Assembly: GCA_029781135.1 (NCBI GenBank)
Contig: JAKOXH010000022.1
Coordinates: forward strand, 1 to 64,000
Source: Planctomycetota bacterium
Lineage (GTDB): Bacteria; Planctomycetota; Planctomycetia; Pirellulales; Lacipirellulaceae
Length of the DNA: 64,000 bases
Direction: 5' to 3'
A program made the translations under genes and the position numbers. The notes beneath the pieces are model-generated. The model saw nothing but the letters and a program-made list of their open reading frames with translations. It did not search any database and was not told the DNA's origin. This document shows positions 17,501 to 25,907 of this stretch, piece by piece. Numbering within the stretch: the first letter of the stretch is position 1; every line of letters begins with the position of its first letter.

Positions 17501-18781
17501 CACATCGCGCAACAACAAATCTGGCCGCCCCGGTGCCACCAGCCGGGGCGCTTGCCACACGACAAAATCCGCCGCGTTGCCGTCGCCCGCATCCGTGGCG
17601 ACGAGCGTAACCGTCACATCCTTGCCGTCCGGCGACTCCGGCAACTTGAAGCGAATTTCTTGCTTCGTGCTGAGCGGGTCGACCGGCTCCATCCACCGCG
17701 TCGCCGCACCTACGCGTCCAATGTGGGCCACGCTATTAAACTTCCACAACGCTTTCTGCCATGCTTCGATCGACGCCCGCAGCGCCGTTTCATCTCCCGG
17801 CTGCGCGACGCGCCACTTGGCCCGCAACCCATCCAACAGCAACGACGGCTCCTTCGCGTTCAAACTCGACCAAAGCGCCCCCAAATACTTGGCATTGAGT
17901 TTGTGCTCCGCTGCGATAGCCGCCACGGTCTTGCGGCCTGTTGTCAGCGCCTTACGTTCCGCTACTGTTGCCGCCAGATACTTCTCCACCGGCAATCGGC
18001 CGCCCTGGTTCGTATCGAATACAATCCCCTGCAAATTCACCTGGCTGCCGCCGCTGGCCTCGGTGAACTGCCCGTAGAACTCGCGGATTTCCGCCAGCAA
18101 ATCGTTCGTCCAATCGCGCGGCGTGGTATGCGGCGAAAACCGAAAACCATCGGGCAGCAGCACCGCATGACCGGCCACTTCCTTCGCCGCGTCCAGGTAC
18201 TTCGTCACCAGCGCCGGCGACATCACCAGCGAATTCCCTGTATTGGTGAATCCCTCGCCGGCCGCTCCGTCCCCCGGAAACTCTCGCGCCGGGTCGAGCG
18301 ACGCCACGCCTGTCAAATCGCGAATCGTGTACGTGTACTCCGCATTGTTGAGCCTCCGCAAGACCACCCGTCCCGGGTCGCCCGCTTGCTTCCGCGCCGC
18401 GAGCCGCAACACCTCGGTCACCCACTTCTTCAACTGAGCCCGCTCCGCCTCCGTGGGCTGATCCACATCTTCCGGCGGCATGAGCTCATTGCCCAGCATC
18501 TCGGCCGACTTCTGCCACGTCTTCGGCTGCCGAGCCACATCGTCCCACGTCTTGATCGCGGCGAGGTTGATGTCTCCCTCGACCACATCCGTGGCGCCAT
18601 GACATTCGCCACAATACTGCTCGAACAGCGGTCGCACCCGCGACTGATACGCCTCGCCCAACGCCCGCGGATCGGGCTCAGCCGCCCACGCCGTGCTGCC
18701 AACGACCGTCCACAACACCAGCACTGTCGCGATGCCCCCACACCGCACCGCCCGTTTCCGCCCTACGCTGTTGTTCAACAC
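14522..18781 (-). CDS. Giant PSCyt1/DUF1587-DUF1592-DUF1588-DUF1585 cytochrome-like protein
   Basis: A protein of about 1,419 residues. A GTG at 18781 is favoured as the start because AGGA lies upstream and the following residues form a signal peptide (GRKRAVRCGGIATVLVLWTV, cleavage near AWAAEP); the frame is open to an ATG at 18871 that yields no signal. After the signal comes a c-type haem site YCGECHG (C57, C60, H61), then DUF1587/1592-type regions (RRLNNAEYTYTIRDLTGV, LVSPAFLYRLEKPG, WELASRLSYFLWSSQPDGEL, ATEFASHWLH), and the DUF1588/1585 end (RTSPIIRGNWISETLLGDKL, DPKCFNCHRRIDPFGFSLE, RQFCRKLLGYSLGRAVQLSD), with a second CxxCH. It pairs with DUF1552 as usual in Planctomycetota. The physiological substrate is unknown. 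Confidence 0.9.
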   Translation of the reverse strand: MLNNSVGRKRAVRCGGIATVLVLWTVVGSTAWAAEPDPRALGEAYQSRVRPLFEQYCGECHGATDVVEGDINLAAIKTWDDVARQPKTWQKSAEMLGNELMPPEDVDQPTEAERAQLKKWVTEVLRLAARKQAGDPGRVVLRRLNNAEYTYTIRDLTGVASLDPAREFPGDGAAGEGFTNTGNSLVMSPALVTKYLDAAKEVAGHAVLLPDGFRFSPHTTPRDWTNDLLAEIREFYGQFTEASGGSQVNLQGIVFDTNQGGRLPVEKYLAATVAERKALTTGRKTVAAIAAEHKLNAKYLGALWSSLNAKEPSLLLDGLRAKWRVAQPGDETALRASIEAWQKALWKFNSVAHIGRVGAATRWMEPVDPLSTKQEIRFKLPESPDGKDVTVTLVATDAGDGNAADFVVWQAPRLVAPGRPDLLLRDVREVVRELKARRERLFATAAAALEAADEISRTGDKFDIAATASQHGCEENDLRAWLDYLGIGSGDAVQLDGLFTNKLTKISGHDFINGWGSNDTPMLLANSSDEAVRIPGDAKPHGVVVHPSPTLRTTAAWRSPITGAVKIAGTVRHAHVGCGNGVTWSVEVRRGATRQRLATGVSAGGAEVKFGPFENVLVRAGEVVSLSIGPRDGNHACDLTAIDLEITGKQNDAEHAWNLAADVAGDVLKANPHGDRFGNAGVWHFLAESDSGGANGPAIPANSLLAKWQTARDSHTRRMLASAIQKLLTGGPAAAQYSPDALLYRQLASLRGPLLGNVVIGAFANHDAKEAAAEAIGIDPASFGRHPNGQKREAADLCVQAPSQIEVTLPADLAAGCELVTTGILDKETGGEGSVQLSVVAGKAEAVSSLQPGDAKVSAKDGTWTASGQNVSNSAPILVTASSAAERRLKAAFDAFRQLFPPALCYTKIVPVDEVISLTLFYREDDHLVRLMLDEDQKRRLDRMWDELHFVSRDALTTVDAFAQLLEYASQDGDPKAFEPLRKPLAERAAAYRRRLVDCEPVQVGKLIDFAALAYRRPLANKEVEELNSLYKSLRGEEIPHEEAFRMTLAKILVSPAFLYRLEKPGPGAGQGPVSDWELASRLSYFLWSSQPDGELRQLAAEGRLHEPEVLAAQTRRMLADAKTRRLATEFASHWLHIDDFEHLDEKSERHFPTFAGLRGAMAEETTLFFTDLFQHNGSVLDILNANYTFLNEPLAKFYGIPDVTGAEWRRVEGVKKFARGGILAQATTLAKHSGASRTSPIIRGNWISETLLGDKLPKPPKGVPPLPDDEAALDGKTMREVVNKHTVDPKCFNCHRRIDPFGFSLEAYDAIGRHRTMDLGNRPVDTHVKLIDGAEFDGLEGLRDYLLNQRRESFVRQFCRKLLGYSLGRAVQLSDDPLLEEIEQQLAANGYKIQVAVNAIVSSRQFREIRGADVAFEE

Positions 18782-19353
18782 CGCCGCGTCCTCGTTCGAA
18801 TAATTGAATCCAATCGCTCGCCGTTTAGCCGCGATGCGCCACCGGAGTGCGAACCACGTGCCCCACGCCAATACCGACCAGTGAAATCAATCCACAGATT
18901 ATCAGCCAAGCGAACGGCCCAAGCAATCATTTGCCAATTCCGGCTCGGACCAATACTTCTTCACTTTGGCGGAACAACGGTGGGTGGCGTCCTCCAACGG
19001 AACAATGTGGGCGGCGTCTCCCGACGCCGATTTCGCGCGAACGGTCGCGAATGGCTTGAGGTGTGATGCTTCATCGGGGTCGGAGACCCCGCCTACAAGT
19101 CTTCCGGGCTTTTATACCTCCATCAACCTGTGCCGAACGTGCCGATTGTGACGATGCCCCTCCCTGTGCCTTCTTCGCAGTCGCCGCCTTTCTCGGCGAA
19201 TGGGGTTACCACCCCTGCCAAATTATTGATTGCTCTCTTCCCCGGCCTACTTTTGAGAAACGGCAATCCAGGCCGCATTTCCGCTCTGGAGTCCAACCAG
19301 CCGCATCGCGGTCCTGCGGCTTTTCGAATCTTCCTCCTTTCTTGATCCGAATC
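18782..19353. other. Divergent intergenic region with a diverged TGTGGG element
   Basis: Between the cytochrome and the PPK2 gene. At about 19006-19097 lies GTGGGCGGCGTCTCCCGACG ... TCGGGGTCGGAGACCCCGCC, a diverged relative of the element at 8300-8372. The frame of the PPK2 gene is open back to 19063 but would translate this element. No other feature was seen. Confidence 0.5.
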
Positions 19354-20445
19354 ATGAACGGCGCCCCAAACGCAGTCGATAACATGCGGTCCGTCACAAC
19401 GATCGCGGGCGATTTCTCTTCCGCTTCCCCCACCAAGGACGCGTCCCCGGCCGGCGACCAGATCGAACGCGCGCAATTCGAGGCCAGTTGGGACGCCGTC
19501 GCGCCGACCGACCATCGCACGATCCCGAGCGACGCATTGTACGATGAGCGCGAAATCCGCATCACGCGCGATCCCTCGGGCGGCGACTCCAAGGCCGGCC
19601 TGTACCTCACGCACGAAGAACTTTCCGACCTCCACTCGGCCCGCGAGTTCATCCAACTGCTGCGGTCGAAGAACCTCGATGTCGCCAAAATCAAAGCCGC
19701 CGTTGCCTACGAGTACGAACTTGAATCGCTGCAAATCGAACTCGTGAAGCTGCAACGCTGGATCCAGGAAAGTCGGCAACGCGTCGCCATCCTCTTCGAA
19801 GGCCGTGATGCCGCGGGCAAAGGCGGCACGATCCGCCGCTTCATCGAACACCTCAATCCTCGGGCCATGCGGGTCGTCGCTCTGCCGACGCCCTCCGAAG
19901 AAGAGCGCGGCCAATGGTACTTCCAACGCTACATGAAGCAGCTCCCCAACGCCGGCGAAATCGTCTTCTTCGACCGCAGTTGGTACAACCGCGCGGTCGT
20001 CGAGCCGGCCAACGACTTCTGCACCCGCGAACAATACGACCGCTTCATGCAGCAGGTGCCCGAGTTCGAACACATGCTGGTCGAAGACGGCGTCGTCCTG
20101 GTGAAGTTCTGGTTCTCGATCGGCAAGGATATTCAGGCCGCCCGCTTCGATTCCCGCCGCCGCAACCCGCTCAAGCAATGGAAGCTCAGCCCGCTCGATA
20201 CCCGCGCCCAAGAAAAGTGGGACAGCTATACCAAATATAAAGAGGTCATGTTCAGCCGCACCCACACCAGCTTCAGCCCCTGGATCATCGTGCGAGCCAA
20301 CAACAAGCGCAAAGCCCGCCTGGAAAGCATGCGCCACTTGCTTTCGCTGATCGACTACGCCGGCAAAGACACGGCCCGCGTCAGCCTCTACCCCGACCCC
20401 AACGTCATTATGCGGTTTCACCGCGGGTCGATCAAAATCGATTGA
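19354..20445 (+). CDS. ppk2: Polyphosphate kinase 2 (PPK2)
   Basis: A 363-residue protein from the ATG at 19354. PPK2 enzymes transfer phosphate between inorganic polyphosphate and nucleotides in the cytoplasm. The fold is a P-loop kinase: Walker A GRDAAGKGG at 150-158, then IRRFIEHLNPRAMRVVALP, the lid-region SEEERGQWYFQRYMKQLP, the catalytic FFDRSWYNRAVVEP (D207), and VLVKFWFSIGKDIQAARFDS and NPLKQWKLSPLD. This is the single-domain class I architecture. About 85 residues before the kinase domain look disordered and vary in the family; the frame is open to 19063 but the upstream part is repeat. Whether it makes GTP, ATP or polyphosphate cannot be read. Confidence 0.93.
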   Translation: MNGAPNAVDNMRSVTTIAGDFSSASPTKDASPAGDQIERAQFEASWDAVAPTDHRTIPSDALYDEREIRITRDPSGGDSKAGLYLTHEELSDLHSAREFIQLLRSKNLDVAKIKAAVAYEYELESLQIELVKLQRWIQESRQRVAILFEGRDAAGKGGTIRRFIEHLNPRAMRVVALPTPSEEERGQWYFQRYMKQLPNAGEIVFFDRSWYNRAVVEPANDFCTREQYDRFMQQVPEFEHMLVEDGVVLVKFWFSIGKDIQAARFDSRRRNPLKQWKLSPLDTRAQEKWDSYTKYKEVMFSRTHTSFSPWIIVRANNKRKARLESMRHLLSLIDYAGKDTARVSLYPDPNVIMRFHRGSIKID

Positions 20446-20908
20446 GAAATACGCCCTCTCCCTCAAGGCTGCCCCGACATCCACATTTAGCCCCCGGTCA
20501 CTGACCGGGGGCTAATTTTACGCTCTTCCACGGGCGACATCGATACTCGTCCGCAGTCGGCTCTGCCATCGGTGCTACATAGATCGGACACGTATCGGTG
20601 GCACGGCACAAGAGGCCGTCGGTCGGTCATCTTTGTAACAACTTCCCGTCCTTCCACACACGCACGATCGGCCGAATGAACGTCACTTGCTGGCACCCCC
20701 TTCAGCAGCCGACTATCCGTGCCACCCACGGTATCTGTTGAGAACGCCTGGCAACGGTGATTGTTCTTATCTTTTTCTCAGCTGTGGTAGTGAAAAACAG
20801 GATTTAATACCGTTCTTTTTGGAGCTTCTGGTTTTTTGTGGTCGGTCGGGCGTGGTAAGATACGGGCAGTCTAAAGAGTCGAGCTAACGACTTAAAGGAG
20901 GCGGGATA
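20446..20908. other. Intergenic region, possible decayed reading frame
   Basis: About 460 bases. The hairpin at 20487-20515 is listed separately. Around 20640-20700 the minus strand reads FIRPIVRVWKDGKLLQR followed by a stop, which looks like the tail of a real protein, but the frame is broken just before, so at most it is a remnant. The last 60 bases hold the upstream region and ribosome binding site of the next gene. Confidence 0.4.
20487..20515 (+). terminator. Strong hairpin after PPK2, TAG-stem family copy 3
   Basis: TTAGCCCCCGGTCA-C-TGACCGGGGGCTAA is a perfect 14-bp stem, 41 bases after the PPK2 stop, followed by TTTTA. It is placed as a rho-independent terminator but shares its design with intergenic hairpins that are not terminators, so it could be a repeat copy in that position. 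Confidence 0.55.
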
Positions 20909-21901
20909 ATGAGGATCAAAATCGCCGTTCTGCTTCAGTGCATTTTTCTCTGCACTCACTCTGCCAGTGCCGTCAACATCGAAATGGTGATAGTCGGCAA
21001 TCCGGGTAATGCACCGGACAAGCGATACAACACCGACCGGCAGCCAGAAGGTATCGGCAGTGTGGATCGTGTCTACCAAATCGGCAAATATGAAATAACG
21101 GCAGGACAATACACAGAGTTTCTGAATGCAGTTGCAGGAGATGATCCCCATGAACTGTTTAACGGCGGAGGTAACATAAAGCGGAGTGGGACTTCTCCTA
21201 ACTTTAATTACAGCGTGGCACCCGATTGGGCCGACCGACCGATAAATGTTGTGACTTTCTGGAACGCGGCTCGATTTTGTAATTGGCTGCACAATAACCA
21301 GCCAATTGGCCCCCAAGGGCTAGGCACGACGGAGGAGGGTGCCTACCACGACATTGGCGATCAAGTTCGGTTTGGACGCAATGCTGACGCGACGTTCTTC
21401 ATTCCGACAGAGGACGAATGGTATAAGGCGGCATACCATGACTCAGCCTCGGGCTCGGCGGCCAACTATTTTGAATATCCAACCCGTACTAACGCCGCAC
21501 CCGGACGCGATGCGACCGAAACTACAAATCCAGGAAACAATGCAAACTACGCCGAACGCGGGTCACCTTTCTTCCAACCGTATCTTCGCACATTGGTCGG
21601 CGAGTTTGAACTGTCGGTGAGTCCGTATGGGACATACGATCAGGGGGGAAATGTTTGGGAGTGGACAGAAAGTGTGGACTACACTGAATCACGCCGACGT
21701 ATTTATGGCGGGGGATTCGTCGCCGGTATTGAGTGGACAAGTGCATCGTATCGCAGATCATTGGGGCCATCTGTCGGAGATGCGGCTACAGGTTTCCGCA
21801 TCGCCGCTGCCGCACCTGTTCCCGAACCCACCTGCATCGCACTCGTTTCCATCGCGGCCGTAATGCTGGGCGGCAGTCGATACAGGACGCGGCGAACTTA
21901 A
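20909..21901 (+). CDS. FGE/SUMF1-like protein with PEP-CTERM sorting tail
   Basis: A 330-residue protein with an excellent start: AGGAGG 7 bases before the ATG. Signal peptide MRIKIAVLLQCIFLCTHSAS; then a formylglycine-generating-enzyme-like domain: YQIGKYEITAGQYTEFLNAV, RPINVVTFWNAARFCNWLHN, FIPTEDEWYKAAYH, YGTYDQGGNVWEWTES, RRIYGGGFVAG. The C-terminus VPEPTCIALVSIAAVMLGGS followed by RYRTRRT is a PEP-CTERM sorting signal: PEP motif, hydrophobic helix, Arg-rich tail. The family often supplies carbohydrate-binding-like or non-catalytic domains as well as true FGE, so enzymatic activity is unproven. Composition looks more AT-rich than neighbours, consistent with an acquired gene. Confidence 0.88.
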   Translation: MRIKIAVLLQCIFLCTHSASAVNIEMVIVGNPGNAPDKRYNTDRQPEGIGSVDRVYQIGKYEITAGQYTEFLNAVAGDDPHELFNGGGNIKRSGTSPNFNYSVAPDWADRPINVVTFWNAARFCNWLHNNQPIGPQGLGTTEEGAYHDIGDQVRFGRNADATFFIPTEDEWYKAAYHDSASGSAANYFEYPTRTNAAPGRDATETTNPGNNANYAERGSPFFQPYLRTLVGEFELSVSPYGTYDQGGNVWEWTESVDYTESRRRIYGGGFVAGIEWTSASYRRSLGPSVGDAATGFRIAAAAPVPEPTCIALVSIAAVMLGGSRYRTRRT

Positions 21902-22396
21902 GGCCGAATATCTCCGCAAGTGGCACCGATTTTCGGTCGTATACGTCACCCTGGGTGCCGCTGGCTCTGCCAGTGTGCAAAATGCCTGGGCCTTGCGCTC
22001 AACCCACTCCACCGCCTTACAGCTCATTTGGCACGGCCAAAATAATTGTGGAATCGCCTTCCCAATGATGCTGCACTCCTCCCACGCTGCACTCCGCCAG
22101 CGCTAGCTCTTTGCTTACCAGGTGTAAGATATAAGATGGAAGTCGTCAGGCTTAATAACGGCCGGCTGCGTTATCTCACACGCGTCCACTAACGACCAAC
22201 GACTAACGCCTCCAACGAACGCGAACTTCCTACATCGTCTTTCCGCGTTTTGCACCTCGGGGGTTGGCGCCGTCCGCCAAAGGTACGCACCGCCAACTAA
22301 AGTCGGCGTACCCAATCAGGTTGCCCGCCCCCGCCCTGCCAAGTATCCTCAAGGCTTGGGCGTTCGTTACAGATTCAGGTGGAAAGGATCATTCCC
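21902..22396. other. Intergenic region with degenerate repeat phrases
   Basis: About 495 bases before the sugar ABC operon. CACTGGCAGAGCCAG-like phrases recur around 21955-22010 and resemble those at 26080 and 27700. AATGACC-type phrases such as CCACTAACGACCAACGACTA occur near 22190. The promoter of the operon must lie here but I could not choose one. Confidence 0.4.
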
Positions 22397-23401
22397 ATGA
22401 CGCGTCGGCGTGCAGTCTGGTTGGTTCTGTTCGGGTTGGTTGTCGCGGGCTGCGGAAAAGGTCAGCCGGGCAGCACCGGCGTCGTTCTTTTGCGTTACAA
22501 TGCCGGCAGCGAAAGCACCGAGCAACGCGAAAAAGGCTTCCTCGATACGCTCTCCCGCGACTACCCGCGGATCAATGTCATCTCCTCCGACCAGTACGCC
22601 GGCACGACGCCGGAACTCGCCCTCGACAAGGCCACCGATGTGCTCAACAAGTATGAGGGCCGCGTCACCGGCATGTTTGCCGTCTGCGAGCCCAACGCCC
22701 AAGGCTTGCTCGGCGCGCTCGAAAACACCGGCCTTTCCGGCAAAGTGAAGGCCGTCGTGTTCGACCCCAGCCCATCGCTCATCAAGGCCATGAGCGACGG
22801 CAAGATCCATGGCATCGTGCTGCAAGACCCCGTAACGATGGGTTACCTCGGCGTCAAAACGATGCTTGCTCACCTCGATGGCCAAAAAGTTGAGAAGCGG
22901 GTCGTCACTGGCGAGCACGTGGCCACGGCCGAAAACATGAACGATCCGGAAATCAAAAAGCTGCTCAGCCCGGAACAGTTTGCCGAAAGTGAGCCGCCCG
23001 CCAACGTGAAATATCGCATCGCGGTGATTCCCAAGGGCACGACGCACGAGTTTTGGAAGTCGGTCCACGCCGGTGCGGCCAAGGCGGCCAAGGAAGCGGG
23101 CAACGTCGAAATTTTGTGGAAAGGACCGCTCCAAGAAAATGATGGCGAAGGCCAGATCAACGTCGTCCAAGAGTTTATCACCAAGAAGGTGAACGGCATC
23201 GTGATCGCCCCGCTCGATTCGCAAGCGCTGATCGCACCGATTCGCGACGCCAAGGAGCACGGCATCCCGACGGTGATCTTTGATAGTGCCCTGGGCGATG
23301 AAAGCGTCATCGTTTCCTACGTGGCCACCGACAACTTCAACGGCGGGGCCCTCGCCGCCAAGCGGTTGGCCGAATCGCTGGGAGCCAAGGCGAAGCCGTA
23401 G
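22397..23401 (+). CDS. Sugar ABC transporter substrate-binding lipoprotein, lobes circularly permuted
   Basis: A 334-residue lipoprotein (lipobox VVAGC, Cys19) of the RbsB-like type I binding-protein family. In normal members the N-lobe comes first. Here residues 28-195 correspond to the C-lobe (VVLLRYNAGSES, VISSDQYAGTT, GMFAVCEPNAQG, VVFDPSPSLIKAM, GIVLQDPVTMGYLGVKTM, RVVTGEHVATAEN), and residues 204-334 to the N-lobe (YRIAVIPKGTTHEFWKSVHA, VEILWKGPLQE, GIVIAPLDSQALIAPI, IPTVIFDSAL, YVATDNFNGGALAAKRL), ending in LGAKAKP. The paralogous protein at 49542-50528 has the usual order. Both lobes look intact, so a folded protein with swapped hinge connections is plausible. ATG 22397 has GGAAAGG upstream; a GTG at 22379 is in frame. 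It is followed after 1 base by the ATPase gene. Confidence 0.9.
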   Translation: MTRRRAVWLVLFGLVVAGCGKGQPGSTGVVLLRYNAGSESTEQREKGFLDTLSRDYPRINVISSDQYAGTTPELALDKATDVLNKYEGRVTGMFAVCEPNAQGLLGALENTGLSGKVKAVVFDPSPSLIKAMSDGKIHGIVLQDPVTMGYLGVKTMLAHLDGQKVEKRVVTGEHVATAENMNDPEIKKLLSPEQFAESEPPANVKYRIAVIPKGTTHEFWKSVHAGAAKAAKEAGNVEILWKGPLQENDGEGQINVVQEFITKKVNGIVIAPLDSQALIAPIRDAKEHGIPTVIFDSALGDESVIVSYVATDNFNGGALAAKRLAESLGAKAKP

Positions 23402-23402
23402 T

Positions 23403-24884
23403 ATGGCGCTGCTCCGCATGGTGGACATTTCGAAGCGGTTCGGCGCGACGCAGGCCCTGCGGGGCGTGTCGTTGGAACTCGACGCTGGCCAGGCGCTCGC
23501 ACTCATCGGCGAAAACGGCGCCGGCAAGAGCACGCTCATGAAGGTGCTCAGCGGCGCCCATGCGCCCGATAGCGGTAAAATGGAGCTTGCCGGCGAATGC
23601 TACGCCCCGCGCGGCCCGAACGCCGCGCGCCTCGCCGGCGTCACGATGATCTACCAGGAATTGAACCTCGCCCGCGATTTGAGCGTCGAAGACAACATCA
23701 TGCTGGGCCAGGAGCACGCCCGGCTTGGCGTGGTGAATCGAGCGACACAGCATGCTCAGGTTCGCGCCGCACTCGCACGCCTCGGCCACGCCGACTTGCC
23801 GCTCGATATACCGGTAGGCCGGCTGCCGGTCGGCGCGCAGCAGGTGGTGGAAATCGCCCGGGCGTTGGTCAGCCACGCCAAGGTGATTGTTTTCGATGAG
23901 CCGACGAGTTCGCTTACGCAGGCCGATGTCGAGCGGCTATTCCAAACCATCGCTCGGTTGCAGCGGGAAGGCCTGGGCGTGATTTACATCAGCCACTTCC
24001 TGGAAGAGATCCGCCGCGTGTGCAATAGCTACACGGTGCTGCGCGATGGCCGCACGGTCGACAGCGGCCCGCTGGCCGGGACGAGCGAAGCCAGGATCGT
24101 TTCGCTGATGGTGGGCCGTTCGATCGATGAGTTGTATCCCTCCGTGCCGCATACGCCAAGCGACACGCTGCTTTCGGTGGCTGGTCTTTCGGGCTTCACG
24201 AAACCGCACGATGTTTCGTTTGATGTTCGGCGCGGCGAGATATTGGGTCTTACTGGTTTGGTCGGCGCGGGACGAACCGAACTCATGCGTTCGATCTTCG
24301 CACTCGACCCGGTACGCAGCGGCAACGTTCGCGTCGGCGTAGTTAGCCCCGGCATCACGCCCCACGCGCGCATTCGGGCGGGGCTGGCGTTTGTCTCGGA
24401 GGATCGCGCCGGCGAAGGATTGGCACAGGCCCGGTCGATCGCCGACAATGTTACGTATAGTCGGATGTCGCCGTATAGCCGGTGGGGCTGGTTGAATCTC
24501 ACGAAGCGCCGGCAAGCGGTGAGCGATTGGATGCGGAAGCTGGAGATCAAGGCCGACTCGCCCGAGTTGGCGGTCGAGTCACTTTCCGGTGGGAACCAGC
24601 AGAAAGTGGCGCTCGCCCGGGCACTCCATCAAGAGGCCGATGTGCTCTTGCTCGATGAGCCCACGCGCGGCATCGACGTCGGCACGAAGGCGACCATTTA
24701 CCGTTTAGTGGGCGAGTTGGCGGCGGCGGGCAAATCGGTGTTGTTTGTGAGTTCGTATTTTCCAGAATTGTTGCGAACGTGCGACCGGATTGGCGTGATG
24801 TCGCGCGGGCGGCTGGTGGAAATTCGGCCGGCCGCGGCGTGGAATGAAGAGTCGCTCCTGGCGCGGGCGATTGGAAGCGAATAG
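23403..24884 (+). CDS. Sugar ABC transporter ATP-binding protein (RbsA/MglA type)
   Basis: A 493-residue protein with two ABC domains. First domain: Walker A GENGAGKS at 36-43, MIYQELNLARDLSVEDNIML (Q-loop), Walker B KVIVFDEPTSSL and IYISHFLEEIRR. Second domain: a degenerate Walker A GLVGAGRTELMRS, then SEDRAGEGL, LSGGNQQKVALARAL signature, VLLLDEPTRGIDVG. This is the usual asymmetric layout of monosaccharide importers. The ATG at 23403 lies 1 base after the binding-protein stop, so translation is coupled; the frame is open to 23280 but overlaps the previous gene. It energises uptake through the permease at 24888. Confidence 0.95.
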   Translation: MALLRMVDISKRFGATQALRGVSLELDAGQALALIGENGAGKSTLMKVLSGAHAPDSGKMELAGECYAPRGPNAARLAGVTMIYQELNLARDLSVEDNIMLGQEHARLGVVNRATQHAQVRAALARLGHADLPLDIPVGRLPVGAQQVVEIARALVSHAKVIVFDEPTSSLTQADVERLFQTIARLQREGLGVIYISHFLEEIRRVCNSYTVLRDGRTVDSGPLAGTSEARIVSLMVGRSIDELYPSVPHTPSDTLLSVAGLSGFTKPHDVSFDVRRGEILGLTGLVGAGRTELMRSIFALDPVRSGNVRVGVVSPGITPHARIRAGLAFVSEDRAGEGLAQARSIADNVTYSRMSPYSRWGWLNLTKRRQAVSDWMRKLEIKADSPELAVESLSGGNQQKVALARALHQEADVLLLDEPTRGIDVGTKATIYRLVGELAAAGKSVLFVSSYFPELLRTCDRIGVMSRGRLVEIRPAAAWNEESLLARAIGSE

Positions 24885-24887
24885 GCG

Positions 24888-25901
24888 ATGGGAACCTTGC
24901 GTACGAAATTGTGGTCGCTCTTGACGGGCCAGTTCGGCCCGCTGTTCGTGCTGCTGTTGGTGTTCTGCTTCTTCGCGGTCGCCGATTCCATGCAAGCCGG
25001 CGGCGGGCGGTTTCTCACGCTGCGCAACCTGCAGACGATGTGCATTTCCTCGGCGCCGGTCGTGGTCGGCGCGCTGGGGATGACGATCATCATCATTGCT
25101 GGTGGTATCGACCTCTCGGCCGGCACGGCCGTATCACTGAGCGCCACGGTGATGGCATGGATTCTCAACAACGGCGGCTCGATTGAAGTCGCGCTTTTTT
25201 GTTGCGTGCTGATGGGGTGTGTCGTCGGCGCCGTGAACGGCACGCTCATTAGTGCGCTGCGCGTAGCCCCGTTTATCGTGACGCTGGGAACGATGACCGC
25301 GTGCCTGGGCATCGCCAAGTTGGTTGCCGATGAAACCACGGTGCGGCCGCCGCTAGAAACAGTGCCCGGTTGGATGAGCGGCCTCGCGATGCCGGCGCCG
25401 ACGCCCGCGTGGCTGCTCGTCGCGCCGGGTGTGTGGGCGATGCTGGTGCTCGCCCTCGTGGTGAGTTTGATCCTGCGCTACACGGTGTTCGGCCGGCATG
25501 TGTTCGCGCTCGGCTCGAACGAACAAACGGCCCGGCTGTGCGGCATCAACGTGCCGGCACTCAAGATTGCCGTGTACACGCTGAGCGGCCTGTTCATCGG
25601 CCTCGCCGGCATGTACCAATTCGCGAAGCTGAAGGTCGGCAACCCGACCTCCGGCGTGGGGCTCGAACTCAAGGTGATCGCGGCCGTGGTGATCGGCGGC
25701 GCGAGTCTCAGCGGCGGCCGTGGCACGGTGCTCGGCACGCTCACCGGCGCGCTGTTGATGCAAACGATCGCCACCGGCTGCACGCAACTCGGCCTGAGCA
25801 ACCCCGTGCAAGACATCATCCTCGGCGTGATCATCGTCGCCGCCGTCACGATCGACCAACTGCGCCAACGCCAAGCCGCAACATCCACGCACAAGGCCTA
25901 A
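24888..25901 (+). CDS. Sugar ABC transporter permease (RbsC type)
   Basis: A 337-residue integral membrane protein of the BPD_transp_2 family with about 8-10 hydrophobic segments. Family hallmarks: VVGALGMTIIIIAGGIDLSA, GTLISALRVAPFIVTLGTM, RYTVFGRHVFALGSNEQTA, AVVIGGASLSGGRGTVLGT and LMQTIATGCTQLGLSNPVQD. It is the third gene of the permuted-binding-protein operon, 3 bases after the ATPase stop. The imported sugar cannot be deduced, since no catabolic gene follows. Confidence 0.94.
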   Translation: MGTLRTKLWSLLTGQFGPLFVLLLVFCFFAVADSMQAGGGRFLTLRNLQTMCISSAPVVVGALGMTIIIIAGGIDLSAGTAVSLSATVMAWILNNGGSIEVALFCCVLMGCVVGAVNGTLISALRVAPFIVTLGTMTACLGIAKLVADETTVRPPLETVPGWMSGLAMPAPTPAWLLVAPGVWAMLVLALVVSLILRYTVFGRHVFALGSNEQTARLCGINVPALKIAVYTLSGLFIGLAGMYQFAKLKVGNPTSGVGLELKVIAAVVIGGASLSGGRGTVLGTLTGALLMQTIATGCTQLGLSNPVQDIILGVIIVAAVTIDQLRQRQAATSTHKA

Positions 25902-25907
25902 CTATAT

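Noticed and set aside
17552..19066. Plus-strand frame of about 500 codons over the cytochrome gene and its promoter
   Set aside because: It spans the start region of a well-supported gene and encodes only low-complexity Arg/His-rich sequence.
20487..20515. Riboswitch or attenuator after PPK2
   Set aside because: The hairpin is a simple perfect stem after a stop codon and belongs to a repeat-like family; nothing suggests ligand binding.
20640..20700. Minus-strand segment FIRPIVRVWKDGKLLQR as a gene end
   Set aside because: The frame is broken just before it and no start or domain was found, so at most it is a remnant.
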